A stretch of DNA of 64,000 nucleotides from Acanthosepion pharaonis. Its lineage: Eukaryota > Mollusca > Cephalopoda > Sepiida > Sepiidae. Position 1 is the first letter of the stretch. Every line of letters starts with the position of its first letter. The position numbers were made by a program, and so were the translations under genes. The stretch is taken from NCBI GenBank assembly GCA_903632075.3, contig CAHIKZ030004276.1, positions 647,001 through 711,000 of the forward strand, read 5' to 3'. The notes beneath the pieces were generated by a model. It made no database searches and was not told where the DNA came from. It saw nothing but the letters and a program-made list of their open reading frames with translations. Shown in pieces: positions 1 through 13,500 of this stretch.

Positions 1-1111
1 TCCTAATTTTTTTCAGCTAAATCGTGGAGAGAGAAAAAAAATTGAGTCTGTGTGAAATAAACAAAACTTTTGGTGTGCTGACATAGTAAAACAGATTAAT
101 GTATTTTTATTTTTTCTGATATTTTTTATTACTTCTAATCTTATTTTTATTGGTAGAACGTCCCACTTTTTTAAAGTGTTTATTTTGTCTACTGGCCTGC
201 ACATTCAAGAAAACAAGAACATGTGCCCTTTGGCAGGATTTGAACTTGCATCCCCTTTTTTAGGAGTAATCAGTAAAGCAAGGTTCTAGTTGGCTTAAAC
301 TACATCTCATTCAGATTTTTTCTTGAAAGCTGTATTTGCTCAATTTTGTATCTGAAACAAAGCAATTTCTCAAATGGGCAGGTCAGTAGAACTGAACACT
401 GTTTAAAAACAGGACCTTCCACTCAAATACATTTAACCTTTTTTGCCATTAAAAGTAACATTTGATGAAACCAGAAAGAAGTTTAATTTAGGACTTTCAA
501 GTTCCAACTTTCAAAGTCGGTTTACACTCCCTCAAAGACTAATCATAAATTGACTGGTTTACTATATCCTACCAAGTCTACTGAAAAAAAAATGATATTT
601 GTGAGTATTTATTCTACTAAATTGTAGTTTATACACTTCATTATGGGACCATATATAGGAACTTAAATGGTTCTCTTGTATCAAAGAGGCTTTCTCTATA
701 ATTATGCTTGTAAGGCATTGGTCTCCAAACCCTTCAGCATAAATGACACATTAAATATTTTACACATTGTAAAATGATATAGTGAGTGAAAATGTCAAAC
801 ATTAGCAAATGCATGAACAAAATAATCAATTAACTACAGTAGCAAAAAGCAGGTTATTTATTTCATCTCATGGAAGACTGGATATGACCCATATCAATCT
901 GAAAGACACAGTAAATTATTAAGTTTTAATTTAGACAAATATATATTGTCTTTGATGCTGGGAAATAAATTTGGTTATTTGGGTCTGATTACAATCTTTA
1001 ATTTTTTTAAATTAAACTTTTTTGCTTTCTGCTTTGATTTTATGTATTAATATTTCTGTTTCTGAATGTTTTTTTTGTTTTTTTTTTTCTTTTTTTTTTT
1101 TTTTTTTAAAG
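1..1111. other. intron sequence upstream of the first visible exon
   Basis: AT-rich, with no exon I can support. At 719-735 a CATTGGTCTCCAAACCC string resembles a hAT terminus, but no partner terminus is seen. The last 40 bases before the acceptor are almost pure T. Confidence 0.5.
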
Positions 1112-1218
1112 TGTTCCCTATGCATCAGATTTGCTTGAAAAAGACCAATGTGTTGGTACCTACCAGTTTTATAGAGTTAAGCCGTCCATAAGCTTGATAC
1201 CTTTACCTGACCAGTCAG
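1112..1218 (+). CDS. GTF3C2: GTF3C2 exon a (first exon in window)
   Basis: The acceptor is a long T-run ending in AAAG at 1108-1111, and the donor is GT at 1219. The exon encodes residues 1-35 of the visible fragment plus one base of the next codon. It leads into the first clear WD40-like blade. The first base completes a codon begun in an exon upstream of the window. A weaker alternative acceptor (CAG at 1126-1128) would shorten the exon. Confidence 0.82.
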
Positions 1219-4200
1219 GTAAAAAATTTCTGTTCATTTTTTTTATTGTTCATTGTTAATATTTCCAAAGAAAACTTTTAAATGCTGAATAAAATGAAAA
1301 GTACAAGGAATTCTGACAAAAACCTACTTGTGAGGAAACTTGCAAGGAATTATTTTTTGTTATTGTTAATATTTGTATGTTTGTTTTAAACATCAGCCTC
1401 ATATCAATAAGAGTGAATGTGTGTTTGTGTATGTGTAAATGTAGCAATACAATTTCTCACACATCTTTAGGAGATAAATAGATAAATACTTTTTCCTTTT
1501 AAGTCAATTTAATAACCTGAGTTTTTTAGGAATCCTGTCTCCAGTCAATTTAATGACCAGGATTTTTCAGGATTCTTGTCTCCAGCCCACCTTTAAAATT
1601 TTGTTAGTGATTTTAAATATCATGAAAGTAGAGTCCTTTGAAAAACTGACTACCCAAAAGCTGAATGGGTGGTCTCCTTTTCCAGAACACAAGTGGATGG
1701 ATAGGGGTGGTAGGATCTCAGCCAGTATCCATATAAGCAGAGTCAGTCAGCAGTCAGTGAACAGAGGAGCAGTCAGAGAGAAGGACCATCAGGAATGAGT
1801 CCACAGTCAGTGAATGTAAGGGTCCTCTCTCCATGTCTGGAAATTAGTAAGCTTGTAAACTTGTACTAGAGAACGTTGGGGATAGGCTGGAATCAGGAAT
1901 AAGAGAACACTCACAATGGAGGACTAATGAAAATAATCAAACTCCTAGTCTACTCTCTACCCTTGCTTGCTTGGGAAGTCAACTTATTTTTCCACCATTG
2001 ATTTGTGGTCTGACTACTGGCAGGTAGCCCTCAACAAAGCTGATAAGGAGAAGGCTGAATTTGCCTGTCACATTGGGTCGTACTAATTTGGAGTTTTGCC
2101 CTTCAGACTGGCCGATGTGCCTGGAATTTTTTAGCAGGTCACATTGATAGTGTTGGTGGGACCCAGTGTGTGGGTCATGTTGCTATTCATCCTCATAATC
2201 CCAAATGGTGTGTTGAAACACAGCCAAAATATCATATTAAAAAAATCTGCTGAAGTGATAATCACCAGATTAAAGTGGATAATTAGCAAGGTTTACCTAA
2301 AAGGGTTGAAACAAATTAGGAATATACAGGCCATAGATGGAGAACTCTACTTGTTACAAGTATGCAAGGGAAAGCTGACAGTAACCGTAAGTGCTACCAT
2401 GTCCCGGATCATCAAACTTCAGATGAGTTACTCTGCTTTTGGGAAATCTTAGGTCCTCCTGCCTTACTATTGGGTGGTGGGAAAAATACAGGGCCATAGG
2501 AGCTCCTAATAAGGCAAACAGGCATAACTGTATGCAAATTACCCCAATTATTGAAACCAATAAAGAGAATAGATTTACATGAATTAGTGGACAATTTAGT
2601 GATGGTGGGCAGAAATCATTCCACCAAGGGAGACCCAACAGCAAATATTATAGTTTGGTTGTCAGTAGGTGGTAACATAATTATCATAGTTCTAGTGAGT
2701 TATGGGCGACTTTGGCTCAAAAAGCATAGCGTACAAAATGAGCCAGTGAGAGAATGAGGGAGAGGAGCAGAGATTAATGGACTCCATAGCACCCAAAGAG
2801 TCGAACAAACTGGAGAGAGGTTACAATTTCTCACTATACACGTGGAAACCAAAGAAAAGAGGGAGAGGAAAAGGGATATTTGTAGCTATCTATTCCACAT
2901 TTTGGTTGAGTTTCTGGAGAAAAGGACAGTGTGAACTTTTGTTTTAATTTCAACCCCCTTTCCAAAAGAAAAAAAAAAAAATTCTCACCCTTGTGTCTGA
3001 TGATTTTTATACTACACAGGAACCCATGGGTGGATTGATGAACATTGTTTTGGTATACCCACATTTTGATGAAGACATTTTTTATAGTCTTTGTGTGTGT
3101 AACTTGTGATAAATGCTGTTTCTTTCGGTTTTTTTTTTTTTTTAATCATTGTACAGTGAGATGTGGGATTGTGCATCTTGTTTCATGGGGAAGGTCATGT
3201 GATAACACTCCCCATTCTCTAGATTTTGTCTTGATGAGGGGGACAAAACTGGTTTTCACTTCTGTGGTATGCTAAAATGTCATTTTTGTGGGGTGTAATG
3301 AAAGGGAAAGATTTGAAGAGGTGGTTAAAGTCCTCTTGTTTATTTTGGAAGATCAGTAGAAATTACACTTCCTGTGATCTGAGTTACTTGAAGGGGTGAT
3401 TAGAATTCCCTTGTCTCCTTTGGGAGATCTGAAGAGTGACACTTCCTGTAAGGTGACATTTTTCTAGGGGTGTTTGAAATCCCCTTTTGTTGGCTTGAAC
3501 GAAGGGCTGCTAACCATCCTCTGGTATATTATGACGTACCAGGGGGCAAGGACCTGTCATGAATTTATCCCTCTTTTGGGTTGGAGCCTAACCACCTCCT
3601 GAAGGTAGTCCATCTGCAGATTTTTTTTTTTTTTTTTTTTTTAATGGAATTATGTAGAGTTCCATGTTTTCAGCTTCACATGAAGTATTGCTATTATACT
3701 TGCTTTTTTTTATTTGTTTTAATTTTTTTAAATTGTCTTTTATTGATGTTTTGTAATTTATATAATAAATGAAAAAAATTTGGAGTGGGAGGAGTGGAGC
3801 AATACAATTTCTCACACATCCTTAGGAGATAAATAGATTCTTTTTTCTTTTGAGTCAATTTAACAACCAGGATTTTTCAGGATTCTTGTCTCTAGCCCAC
3901 CTTTGAATTGGCAAGCATAAAATTTAGTGATTTTAGTAGATAATATAAATCATAAAAGTAGAGTCCTTTTGAAAAACTGACCACCCAAAAGCTGAATGGG
4001 TGGTCTCCTTTTCCAGAACACAAGTGGACCAATAGGGGTAGTAGGACACAAGCCAGTATCCATATTGGCAGAGTTGGTCAGCAATCATTGAACAGAAGGA
4101 CCAGCAGGAGCGAGTCAGCAGTCACACAGATAACAGGCAGTTAATGTACAGGTTCTTTCTGTGTCCAGAAGTTAGTAAGATAGCAGCAGTTTACCTTCTC

Positions 4201-7200
4201 AAAGCAGAAGGAACACATTGCTGATTAGGTGAGAAATTGTATTTGATATTTCCCAATTAGTGTCTTGAAAAGCATTTGTCATTATTCTTTGTTGAATTTG
4301 ATCATGGCCAAACCAGTGAACATAACGAGTCAGTTGTATATGCATATACAGCCGACCTTGGATATCACAGTTTGTGTAGTATCATTCAGAAGGCATCATC
4401 AGATATGCATGTATATACATTTACTTACGTGTCTTCTGTCACCATGTATACAAGTGTACCACAGCTCATAGTACTTGAATCAATGTCAGGATTGAACTGA
4501 CGGTCTGTCATTTTCTTCTGAGTTGTAGCAATTGTTCTGCTGTCTCTTTTCCACAACTGCACAGTGGATTGGTAACATTTTCAGTTTTTATCGTAGTTCA
4601 ACAAATGAACTGAAAGTATTTCCATGTCTATACTGAATGAATATTGTTTATTAATAAAATATATATGCGCACGCACGCACACACACACATTTCGAAACTA
4701 CGTTAAAGAAAGTATATCTCAAATATTGGCAAATAATCTACCACATTTTAGGTAATTTATGCTGCTTCATAATTATCTCCCTTATATTACCGTGCATCAT
4801 TTCAATTACTTCCCTTGCACACCCACCACACACACACACACACACACTTAATAGTAGTTTGTAACGTTTTGCCATTGAGTGATTTACGATAAAATAGGCA
4901 CCTCCACTTTTGCGTTAAAAATAGCATAGCGGGATGAAAAAAGGCACCAAACTTAATAAAAACAAAATTTTGCCGTCAAAATGTTTTATTATTAAAGATA
5001 AAGTATTTTTTTTATTATTTTAAGAAATTTTATTTTACTCCTTTTCATTCAAAATCTGGTTAAAAATCATTTTTTTATGCATCAACTGTGTAAAAGAGTT
5101 GACTGGGAATTTTAGTTCCTTGATTTGGAAATTCTTGAAAAATCAAATAATGAAACTTTCAAGACTTTCACAAATTCATGAAATTTCTAGAAATTAAATT
5201 CCATCCTCCAAATTTGTTTTATTTACTGTTGTCCTCATCTTTATTATTGCCATATTCACAATGTTTCTGCCTTCAGGTGATTGGAATTTCAAACTGAACC
5301 CTTTCTGTCCACCAGGACAGATTGTTCTAGTTTCACATGTCATGCCAGTTCTAGATGTATCAGTTATCTCCCTTTAACTCCCCACTGCAGGGTCAAGTCA
5401 CTAGATCCAACCAATGCGTTTATCTACTAGGCCATGTGTCCTTGAGGACATCAGTGGATTAATTTTTAGGGACTTATAAACTTAATGTCTCGGTAATCTT
5501 TTTTTTGAGAGCTCATATTGCAATTTTTGTTATTGCTTTTCTGTAACTCTCTGGTTCCCATATTGTATTTGTTTCTATTCTTGGCCAACTTAGGAGATTT
5601 TTGTGGCCTAGGATATGTGCTGATTCCTTAAGTTTTTGTATTTTCCAGTGATGTTCTCTATTATTTCAACCTTGTCCTACAGGTGGCAGTGATTTCTCTT
5701 TTCCTTCCATATGTGGCCAGCTATGCCTGATTTTTATATTTCCCCCTTTCTTGCAGTCTTACATTAAGGGGCGGCTTGTTTCCCCTTTATATTTCTTACC
5801 ACAGCTGTATGGCATGGCATACACACAGTCCTTAATCATGTTCTCCTCTATGGTGGGTCTTACTTGGAAGAGGTGTCTGTGAAATGTTAAACCACTTTTG
5901 AACATTGTTTTGATGTTATATGAACCACAGATCTTTTGTATTTTTTCCGATAATCTCTTCACATAGGATAGGCAGACCAAAGCAGTTTTCCAAGTGCTGT
6001 TATCCTTTTGTATCCTTCTATCCCAGTTTGTTGGACCTACTTCCGTGTACCCAGAGTAGTTGTTACATTGTAGGGTACTGCTTATACTGACCATTTCTTG
6101 TTCATATGTCTCTGGGACACCACTTATGACTTTTGCTTGATGTTGTAAGCAGTGGATAATCCCTTTCTTTACACTGTATAGGTGGTGGGAGTTGAAGTTG
6201 AGGTATTGTCTGGTGAATGTTAGCTTGGGGTATATGTATGTCTTGAACCCATGCCCTGTTCAAGATATATATCTCCAGGAATGCAAGTTTGTTGTTTTCT
6301 ATCTCCATTGTGAACTGTATTGATGATCTTATTTAGTTCACATGGTCCACTAGTAGCTGGATCTCTTCCTGGTGTGGCCAGAGCATGAAGCTGTCATCTA
6401 CGTATCTCAGACATAGGGTTGGCTTTAGTGATGTAGATTCTAATGCCATTTCTTTGACATATTCCATGTATATGTTGCTGATAAGGGTGAGTCCATTGCT
6501 AAGCCTTCTTCCTCTTAAAATATGTCTGATCCCATTCCAAAGTCTGTTGTTTGTGTACAGAAAGTCAGCATCTCTATTAGGTTATCTATTGGTATAATGG
6601 TCCATCCTCTTAGGGATGAAACCGAGGCCAGTCTGTCCTTGATAGTGCCTCCTTCATGGGTACCTTTTTGTGAACAAACTCACCATGTCCACACTCACCA
6701 TCTGGTTGGATTGGATAGGAGCATCTTTGATTATTTCCACAAAGTAGGCAGAGTTTTGGACATATGAAGATGAATTTCCTATTAATGGGTCAATTATATC
6801 TACAAGGAAGCAGCTTGGGGGGTGGCACACAGAGCTTTGGCAGCTAACAGTTGGCCTGAGCAGAATACTGTCTATGTGAATTTTGGGGCAACTGTATATG
6901 TGAGGTTGCTTAGTGTAACTTCAGAGTATGAAGGTATCATCTATATATCTTGGCCATAGACTTGACTTTAGTGATGTTGATTCTAATGCCATTTCCTGAA
7001 AGTATTCCATGTATATATTAGTGATAACAGTGAGCCCATTGCCAGGCCTTCATCCTGTCGATATGTTTGATTCCATTCTAAAGTATGTATACAGAAAATC
7101 AGCATCTCCAAAAGTTATCCATATACTGGTACGTTTTAGAGATGTTCCGAGGCCAGTCTGTCCCTGATTACTGATAGTGCTTCCTCTGTGGGTACCTTGA

Positions 7201-9023
7201 CGAACAAACTTACCATGTCCAGGCTCACCATCTGGTTGGATTGGATGGGAGCATTTTTTATTTCCACAAAATGGGCAAAGTCTTGAACATAGGGTAACTT
7301 TCCTATTAATGGATCCACAATGGAGTGATGCAGAGGGTGGCACACAGATTTGGCAGCTAACAATTGGCCTGAGAGGAATACTGTCTTTGTAATTCTTTGG
7401 GGGAGACTTTATATGTGAGGTAGCTTGAAGTAATGCTGCAACAACTGCCTGTATATCTTAGGTGTGAAGTGGTCCCTGTTCTTGATTAGGAACTGTGACA
7501 GTTTTCTTTCTGTTTTCATTGTTGGATCCTTTCCTTTACTATGGCTACCATTTTCTAATGAGGTCGTTCAGTTTTCTTTGTCTATCACTATAGTTACACT
7601 GCCTTTGTCAGCTGGTAGTATCATGTTTTCATTCCTCTGTAGTGTTCTGATTGCCAGCCTCTCCAGTTTTGTGATGTTTGATTTAGGCGGGTTGGCTTTC
7701 TCCAGTATCTCTCACTTTCCATCTTAGCTCATCCACCCAAGCCTGAGGGATGTTCAAGGCAATTTCCTCAATTCAGGTAATGATGTTCAAGTATGGTATC
7801 TGCATGATGGTTATGGCAAAGTTGAGACCTTTGTTTAGTACTGACTCCTCAAAGGCTAGTGTTGACTGATGTTGATTATTGCCTTCACTGGGGAGTAATC
7901 GACCTTGTGAGTCACCTTCTGATCTTTCAATCCGATCAATTTTTGTGCTTGGTGGGCCTTGACTGCATCAAATTTATGTCTGAAGGATTTATCCAGGTCA
8001 TCTTCATTGGTAATTCTGTTGAAGATGGCCTTGAGTCTCTGGGAGATATCAGATTACAATTTTTGTTTTATCCAACAGTTTTACTGGATTCTTTCATCGT
8101 GAATATGGCAACAAAGATTAGGACAACAGTCTGAACAATTTAACTAGTGTAAATAATTACAATAGCTCATTTCAGAAATATAGACATATTTGTTTTGTTA
8201 GTTAAATGAAGAACTCCTTGGAGAAGGTAAATCTTATATATATATAATAACAGTTATTGCTTTGCCAAAAATCTACTCCAAATATTAAAATAAAAACTGC
8301 AGTAAAACTATTTAATTAGATAAGCTTTTAATTACTTTTATAAATAATATATATTAAGGACATTATAGTCTGAAGAAAAAATTTTTTTTGATTAATGAAT
8401 TTTTATAAGGATTGTTTTCATGTTTTTGGGGATTTTTTTTTATAATAATTTATAAAATTTCAAAAATCTTTGAAAAATTCTTCAAAACTTCAACCTCATT
8501 ACGTTATTAAGTGAAGACTATATTTACTAAGCTAAAATTGAAAAGCTTAATACAAATCATCACACACTAAGATTTTAAAAGTAATTTTCTTTGTGTGTGT
8601 GTAAATGTGCCCATTTTGAAAGTATGGGTTACCATACATAACTTTATCAGATGTTGACTGTAGTAAGTATAAAGTCAACATTCCTAAAATTAAATTACAG
8701 AAAATATTTACAACATTTTTAAGATTATTGAGTACTTAAAAATTATATAAAAAAAGAAAAACGTTCACCTTTCATCAATACAAATGTTGTTGGTATTATA
8801 AATTCCAATAAAAGAAAATGTTTCTGTTATGATGCAATAAATTTGACTTAATGAACATATTAAGATACTTGTAAAATCTTTGTAAAATATTTAAATATTT
8901 GTAAAATATTCTTAACTCCCAGGATCATCATAGATAATTTCAGGAGTTACTTGTCATAGATTGAGATGGATTTGCTAATAATTTGACTTTTTACATCCCT
9001 TTGTTGTCTTTTAATAAATATTT

Positions 9024-9060
<37 letters not shown>

Positions 9061-9710
9061 GTAGGAAGTGCTGGCAGTTGTTGCTTGTGTGTTGACTGGC
9101 AGCATGGAGAGGAACGTAGATACATTGTGGCTGGTTATGCAGATGGTAAGTATTCTCCTTATTTACATAATTCCCATTTTGTAGATACTAATTATAGGAA
9201 TAGACATTTATAAATTATAGGAATAAACATTAAATATAATAAATCATAGAATCTTTATTATAATTTAGTTCACTTTTGTTTGTTTTCTGTACAATTTATT
9301 CATTTTAATTTGGGTAATAACATCAAAGAAAACTTTTATCAATTTTTTTTTAAACTCCATCCAAATAGTATTATTCAATCTCCCTTATGTGAGTGGGAAC
9401 TAACAAGGCAGCACCCAGGCAATTTTTCAATTGGAAAATTCATCACCATGACAGAAATAAAGAAAAAAAAATTAAAATCTGAATTTTTTTATAATTTTAT
9501 TATATTCAAATACACTAGATATCAGAATAATAAAACTTCAAAACATGTTACAATTTTTATATGTTGGTTCATATGTGTGTATTTTTTTCTGCCACTGCTG
9601 AAACCTGGTTATGTCATCCAATCTTGTTCAGCTCTTTGTAACAAACTTTTTTTTCATGTGCACAACATATTTGTAGATATAAGCATGTTTTACTTACATG
9701 TGTGTGTTTG

Positions 9711-9752
<42 letters not shown>

Positions 9753-10502
9753 TGGTCAGTAACGCATTATTGGTAGGTCTTATTCTAACAGTTATTGGGT
9801 GGGCTGTAATGGTAGTTTCAAGTTATTTTAGCAGGTGGGAATAATTGTGAATCCAATTGCGTTTTGTGGCTATTTTATAGTGTTGACTTTATAATTGATT
9901 GCTTTGTTATTTGTTAGTATACATTTGTGTTTATGCATGTATTCATAGTTTGTTAATTTACTTATTTACTTTATTGATTTGGATTAATTCATAATTTATT
10001 GATTTTTAATTTAATTTTATTTTTTTATCCATTTTTAGTTTTCGATTTTTTTAGTAATCTAGTCAAAATTTGTTTTAGTCTTTGCATTTTGAGATGAGTT
10101 CTGATTGTTCATTTAGTAATTTGTTTTGGTTTGGGAAGGTAATTATAGCAGTTTTCTCCTCCAGAAAATGTTTACAGTTTGGATTTATTGTTGTAGGCTG
10201 ATGCTATTTTCCTTGTTTTCCATGATATTTTTGGTGTGATTTGGTTTGTTTTTAATATAGAGGAACCTCCACTAGGTTGCATAAAAAAGCAGCATAGCTT
10301 GAAGAAAAAAGGCCCATAACTCGGCGAAAACAAAGTTTTGTCATCAAAATATTTATTATTAAGAGGAAAGACCAAAGTATTTTTTATTTTTTGAAATTTT
10401 TTACTCCTTTCTAGTATGTGGAAAATTTTGGTTAAAAATCTTGTTTTTTTTTGTTTTTGTTTTTGTTTTTTTATAAACAGGACTCTTTAGAGAAAGTAAA
10501 TC

Positions 10503-10536
<34 letters not shown>

Positions 10537-13500
10537 GTAAAACAATTACCGGTTTCATCGAAAATCTGCTCTGAATTGTAAAAAAAAAAAAATGCAAAAA
10601 AACTATGACATTATTTAATTAGAAAAGCTTTTACTTGCTTTTGTAAATAAGTTATATTAAGGACATTATTGTCTGAAGAAATAAAACTTTTTTGATGGAT
10701 AATGTATTTTTACAAGAATTTTTTTCACTTTTTAAAAAATTTATTTATAATATTAATACTTCAAAAATCGTTTATTAAAATTCTTCATTGCTTTTAAACA
10801 TGCAATTTGGTGATATGGTTAAGTGAAAAGTAAATTTACAAATCGAAATTTGTAAAGCTCATAAGTCGTTTGTACCCGAATATTTTAAAAATAATTTTTA
10901 GTGAAAAAAACGTTCCTAATTTCTATCTATGGGGAATCTTTACATTAATCTTTTACATAACATAACTTTTACATAACATAATCTTTACATAACATAATCT
11001 TTTACATAACATAATCTTTACATAACATAATCTTTTATAATGACATAAATCTTTTACATAACATAATCTTTTTTATAATCTTTACATAACATAATCTTTA
11101 CATGACATAATCTTTACATGACATAATCTTTTACATGACATAATCTTTTACATGACATAATCTTTTACATAACATAATCTTTTACATCTTTATATAACAT
11201 AATCTTTTACATAACATAATCTTTTACATAACATAATCTTTACATAACATCTTTTAATCATAATTTTACATAACATAATCTTTTACATGACATAATCTTT
11301 ATGACATAATCTTTTACATAACATAATCTTTACATGACATAATCTTTACATGACATAATCTTTACATAACATAATCTTTACATAACATAATCTTTACATA
11401 ACATAATCTTTACATAACATAATCTTTACATGACATAATCTTTACATAACATAATCTTTACATGACATAATCTTTACATAACATAATCTTTACATAACAT
11501 AATCTTTACATGACATAATCTTTACATGACATAATCTTTACATGACATAATCTTTACATGACATAATCTTTTACATAATTTGACATAATAATTTTTACAT
11601 AACATAATCTTTACATAACATAATCTTTTACATAACATAATCTTTTACATGATGACATAATCTTTTACATAACATAATCTTTTACATAACATAATCTTTA
11701 CATAACATAATCTTTTTACATAACATAATCTTTACATAACATAATCTTTTTACATAACATAATCTTTACATGATATAATCTTTTACATAACATAATCTTT
11801 TATAACATAATCTTTTACATAACATAATCTTTTACATGACATAATTTTTTGACATAACATAATCTTTTTGACATGACATAATCTTTATATACATAATAAT
11901 TTGATATAATAATCTTTACATAACATAATCTTTACATGACATAACATTTTACATAACATAATCTTTTACATGACATAATCTTTACATAACATAATCTTTT
12001 ACATAACATAATCTTTACATTTTTACATAACATAATCTTTACATAACATAATCTTTACATGACATAATCTTTACATGACATAATCTTTACATGACATAAT
12101 CTTTACATGACATAATCTTTACATAACATAATCTTTACATGACATAATCTTTACATGACATAATCTTTACATGACATAATCTTTACATAACATAATCTTT
12201 TACATAATCTTTACATAATAATCTTTTACATGACTTTTACATGACATAATTTTTCTTTACATAACATAATCTTTACATAACATAATCTTTACATAACATA
12301 ATCTTTACATAACATAATCTTTACATAACATAATCTTTACATAACATAATCTTTACATAACATAATCTTTACATAACATAATCTTTACATGACATAATCT
12401 TTACATAACATAATCCTTAAAAAGGTCACGTGATTTGATTGTCATCTGAGGCACTGCAATTATTTACCTTCAATATTCAGTTCTGTTTCATTAACGTGTT
12501 TGCAAAAAGTCCTTTCAAAATTTCTAAGTTAGTTTTAAGTTTTGTTAATTACTTTTTTACTAAATATTTTTATTTTAGGTATTTATTTTAGTTTGGGTCA
12601 TATTTCATTGAAGTAATTTTTTTAAGTTATTATATAAGATAAGAAGATTAAGAACCTAAGAACCAAAACCTAGACTAAAAAAAAAAGTATTAAATAAAAA
12701 ATAAATATTACATAAATACTGAAAAATGTTAATATTTTAAAAATTACTAGTTAAAAACCAAAAAAAATTCATTCACTTACATTTCCTAAAATTATATAAA
12801 TTTTGGTCATCCATAGTAGCTGTCATCACTTTGTAACATCGATAACGTGAATAAAGTCATGAGAAAATTCAGACACATCGTTAAGAAATGTTAGGATACA
12901 ATTTTTTTTTATGCTATAAGTAATGTTTGTTTCAATCAGATTAATTTAACTTTAAATTTTCTAATTTTACTCAAATAACATGTCAAAAATATATAATTTA
13001 TTTTAGGAAGAAGTTTAAAATTAAAAAATTTTTTATTTACAAATTTCTTAAAATTTAAGAAAATGGCCGCTTTTAAGAAATTTAAAAAAAAAAAAATCGA
13101 GCATATATTTGACATTCTAATCTATATAATTTCTATCTGAAATACACCAGAATATTTTAGTTACTGGAAATAAAATGATTTTACAGTGGCTTGATATATT
13201 ACTTTGTTCTGTAATCAATTTCCATTTGTTCTTTGCTTTGCAGTTACATGTGGGTTTGATTTGTGCAGATGGTTTGTTTGTTGTTTTCTTGTTTTTTTTT
13301 TTTTTTTTTTTTTTTTATTATTATTATTCATGCCCTGTTCTCTGTGCAACAGTAGGGGATTTTTACTGTGTTTTTGTTGAATATCTTGTGGACAGTGCTT
13401 GATGGAGGTGTGTATCACTTTAATGAATATTTTTCCTACATTATATTTACATATGCTCATTCCCTGATATCGAGCACTTTAACTCATAAATATAGCATAC

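Larger units (their letters stand above)
1440..4190 (+). mobile_element. decayed Ty3/gypsy-type LTR retrotransposon with RT and envelope-like remnants
   Basis: Two related direct repeats, starting about 1440 and 3795, flank about 1.9 kb. Inside, in order, are a gypsy RT scrap (2000-2145), an envelope-like remnant (2144-2757), a non-coding stretch and a purine-rich tract (3783-3797) right before the second repeat. Gag, protease, most of pol and integrase are missing, so the copy is internally deleted and dead. The exact 3' edge and target-site duplication could not be fixed. It lies in the same strand sense as GTF3C2, inside its first visible intron. Confidence 0.7.

Noticed and set aside
719..760. 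hAT element end (CATTGGTCTCCAAACCC)
   Set aside because: No matching inverted end or 8-bp duplication found within a few hundred bases.
9280..9762. 160-residue frame in intron 2
   Set aside because: AT-rich random frame ending in TA/TG repeats; no codon bias or domain.
10937..12418. CRISPR-like regular array
   Set aside because: Units are contiguous 16-bp repeats without unique spacers, in an animal intron.
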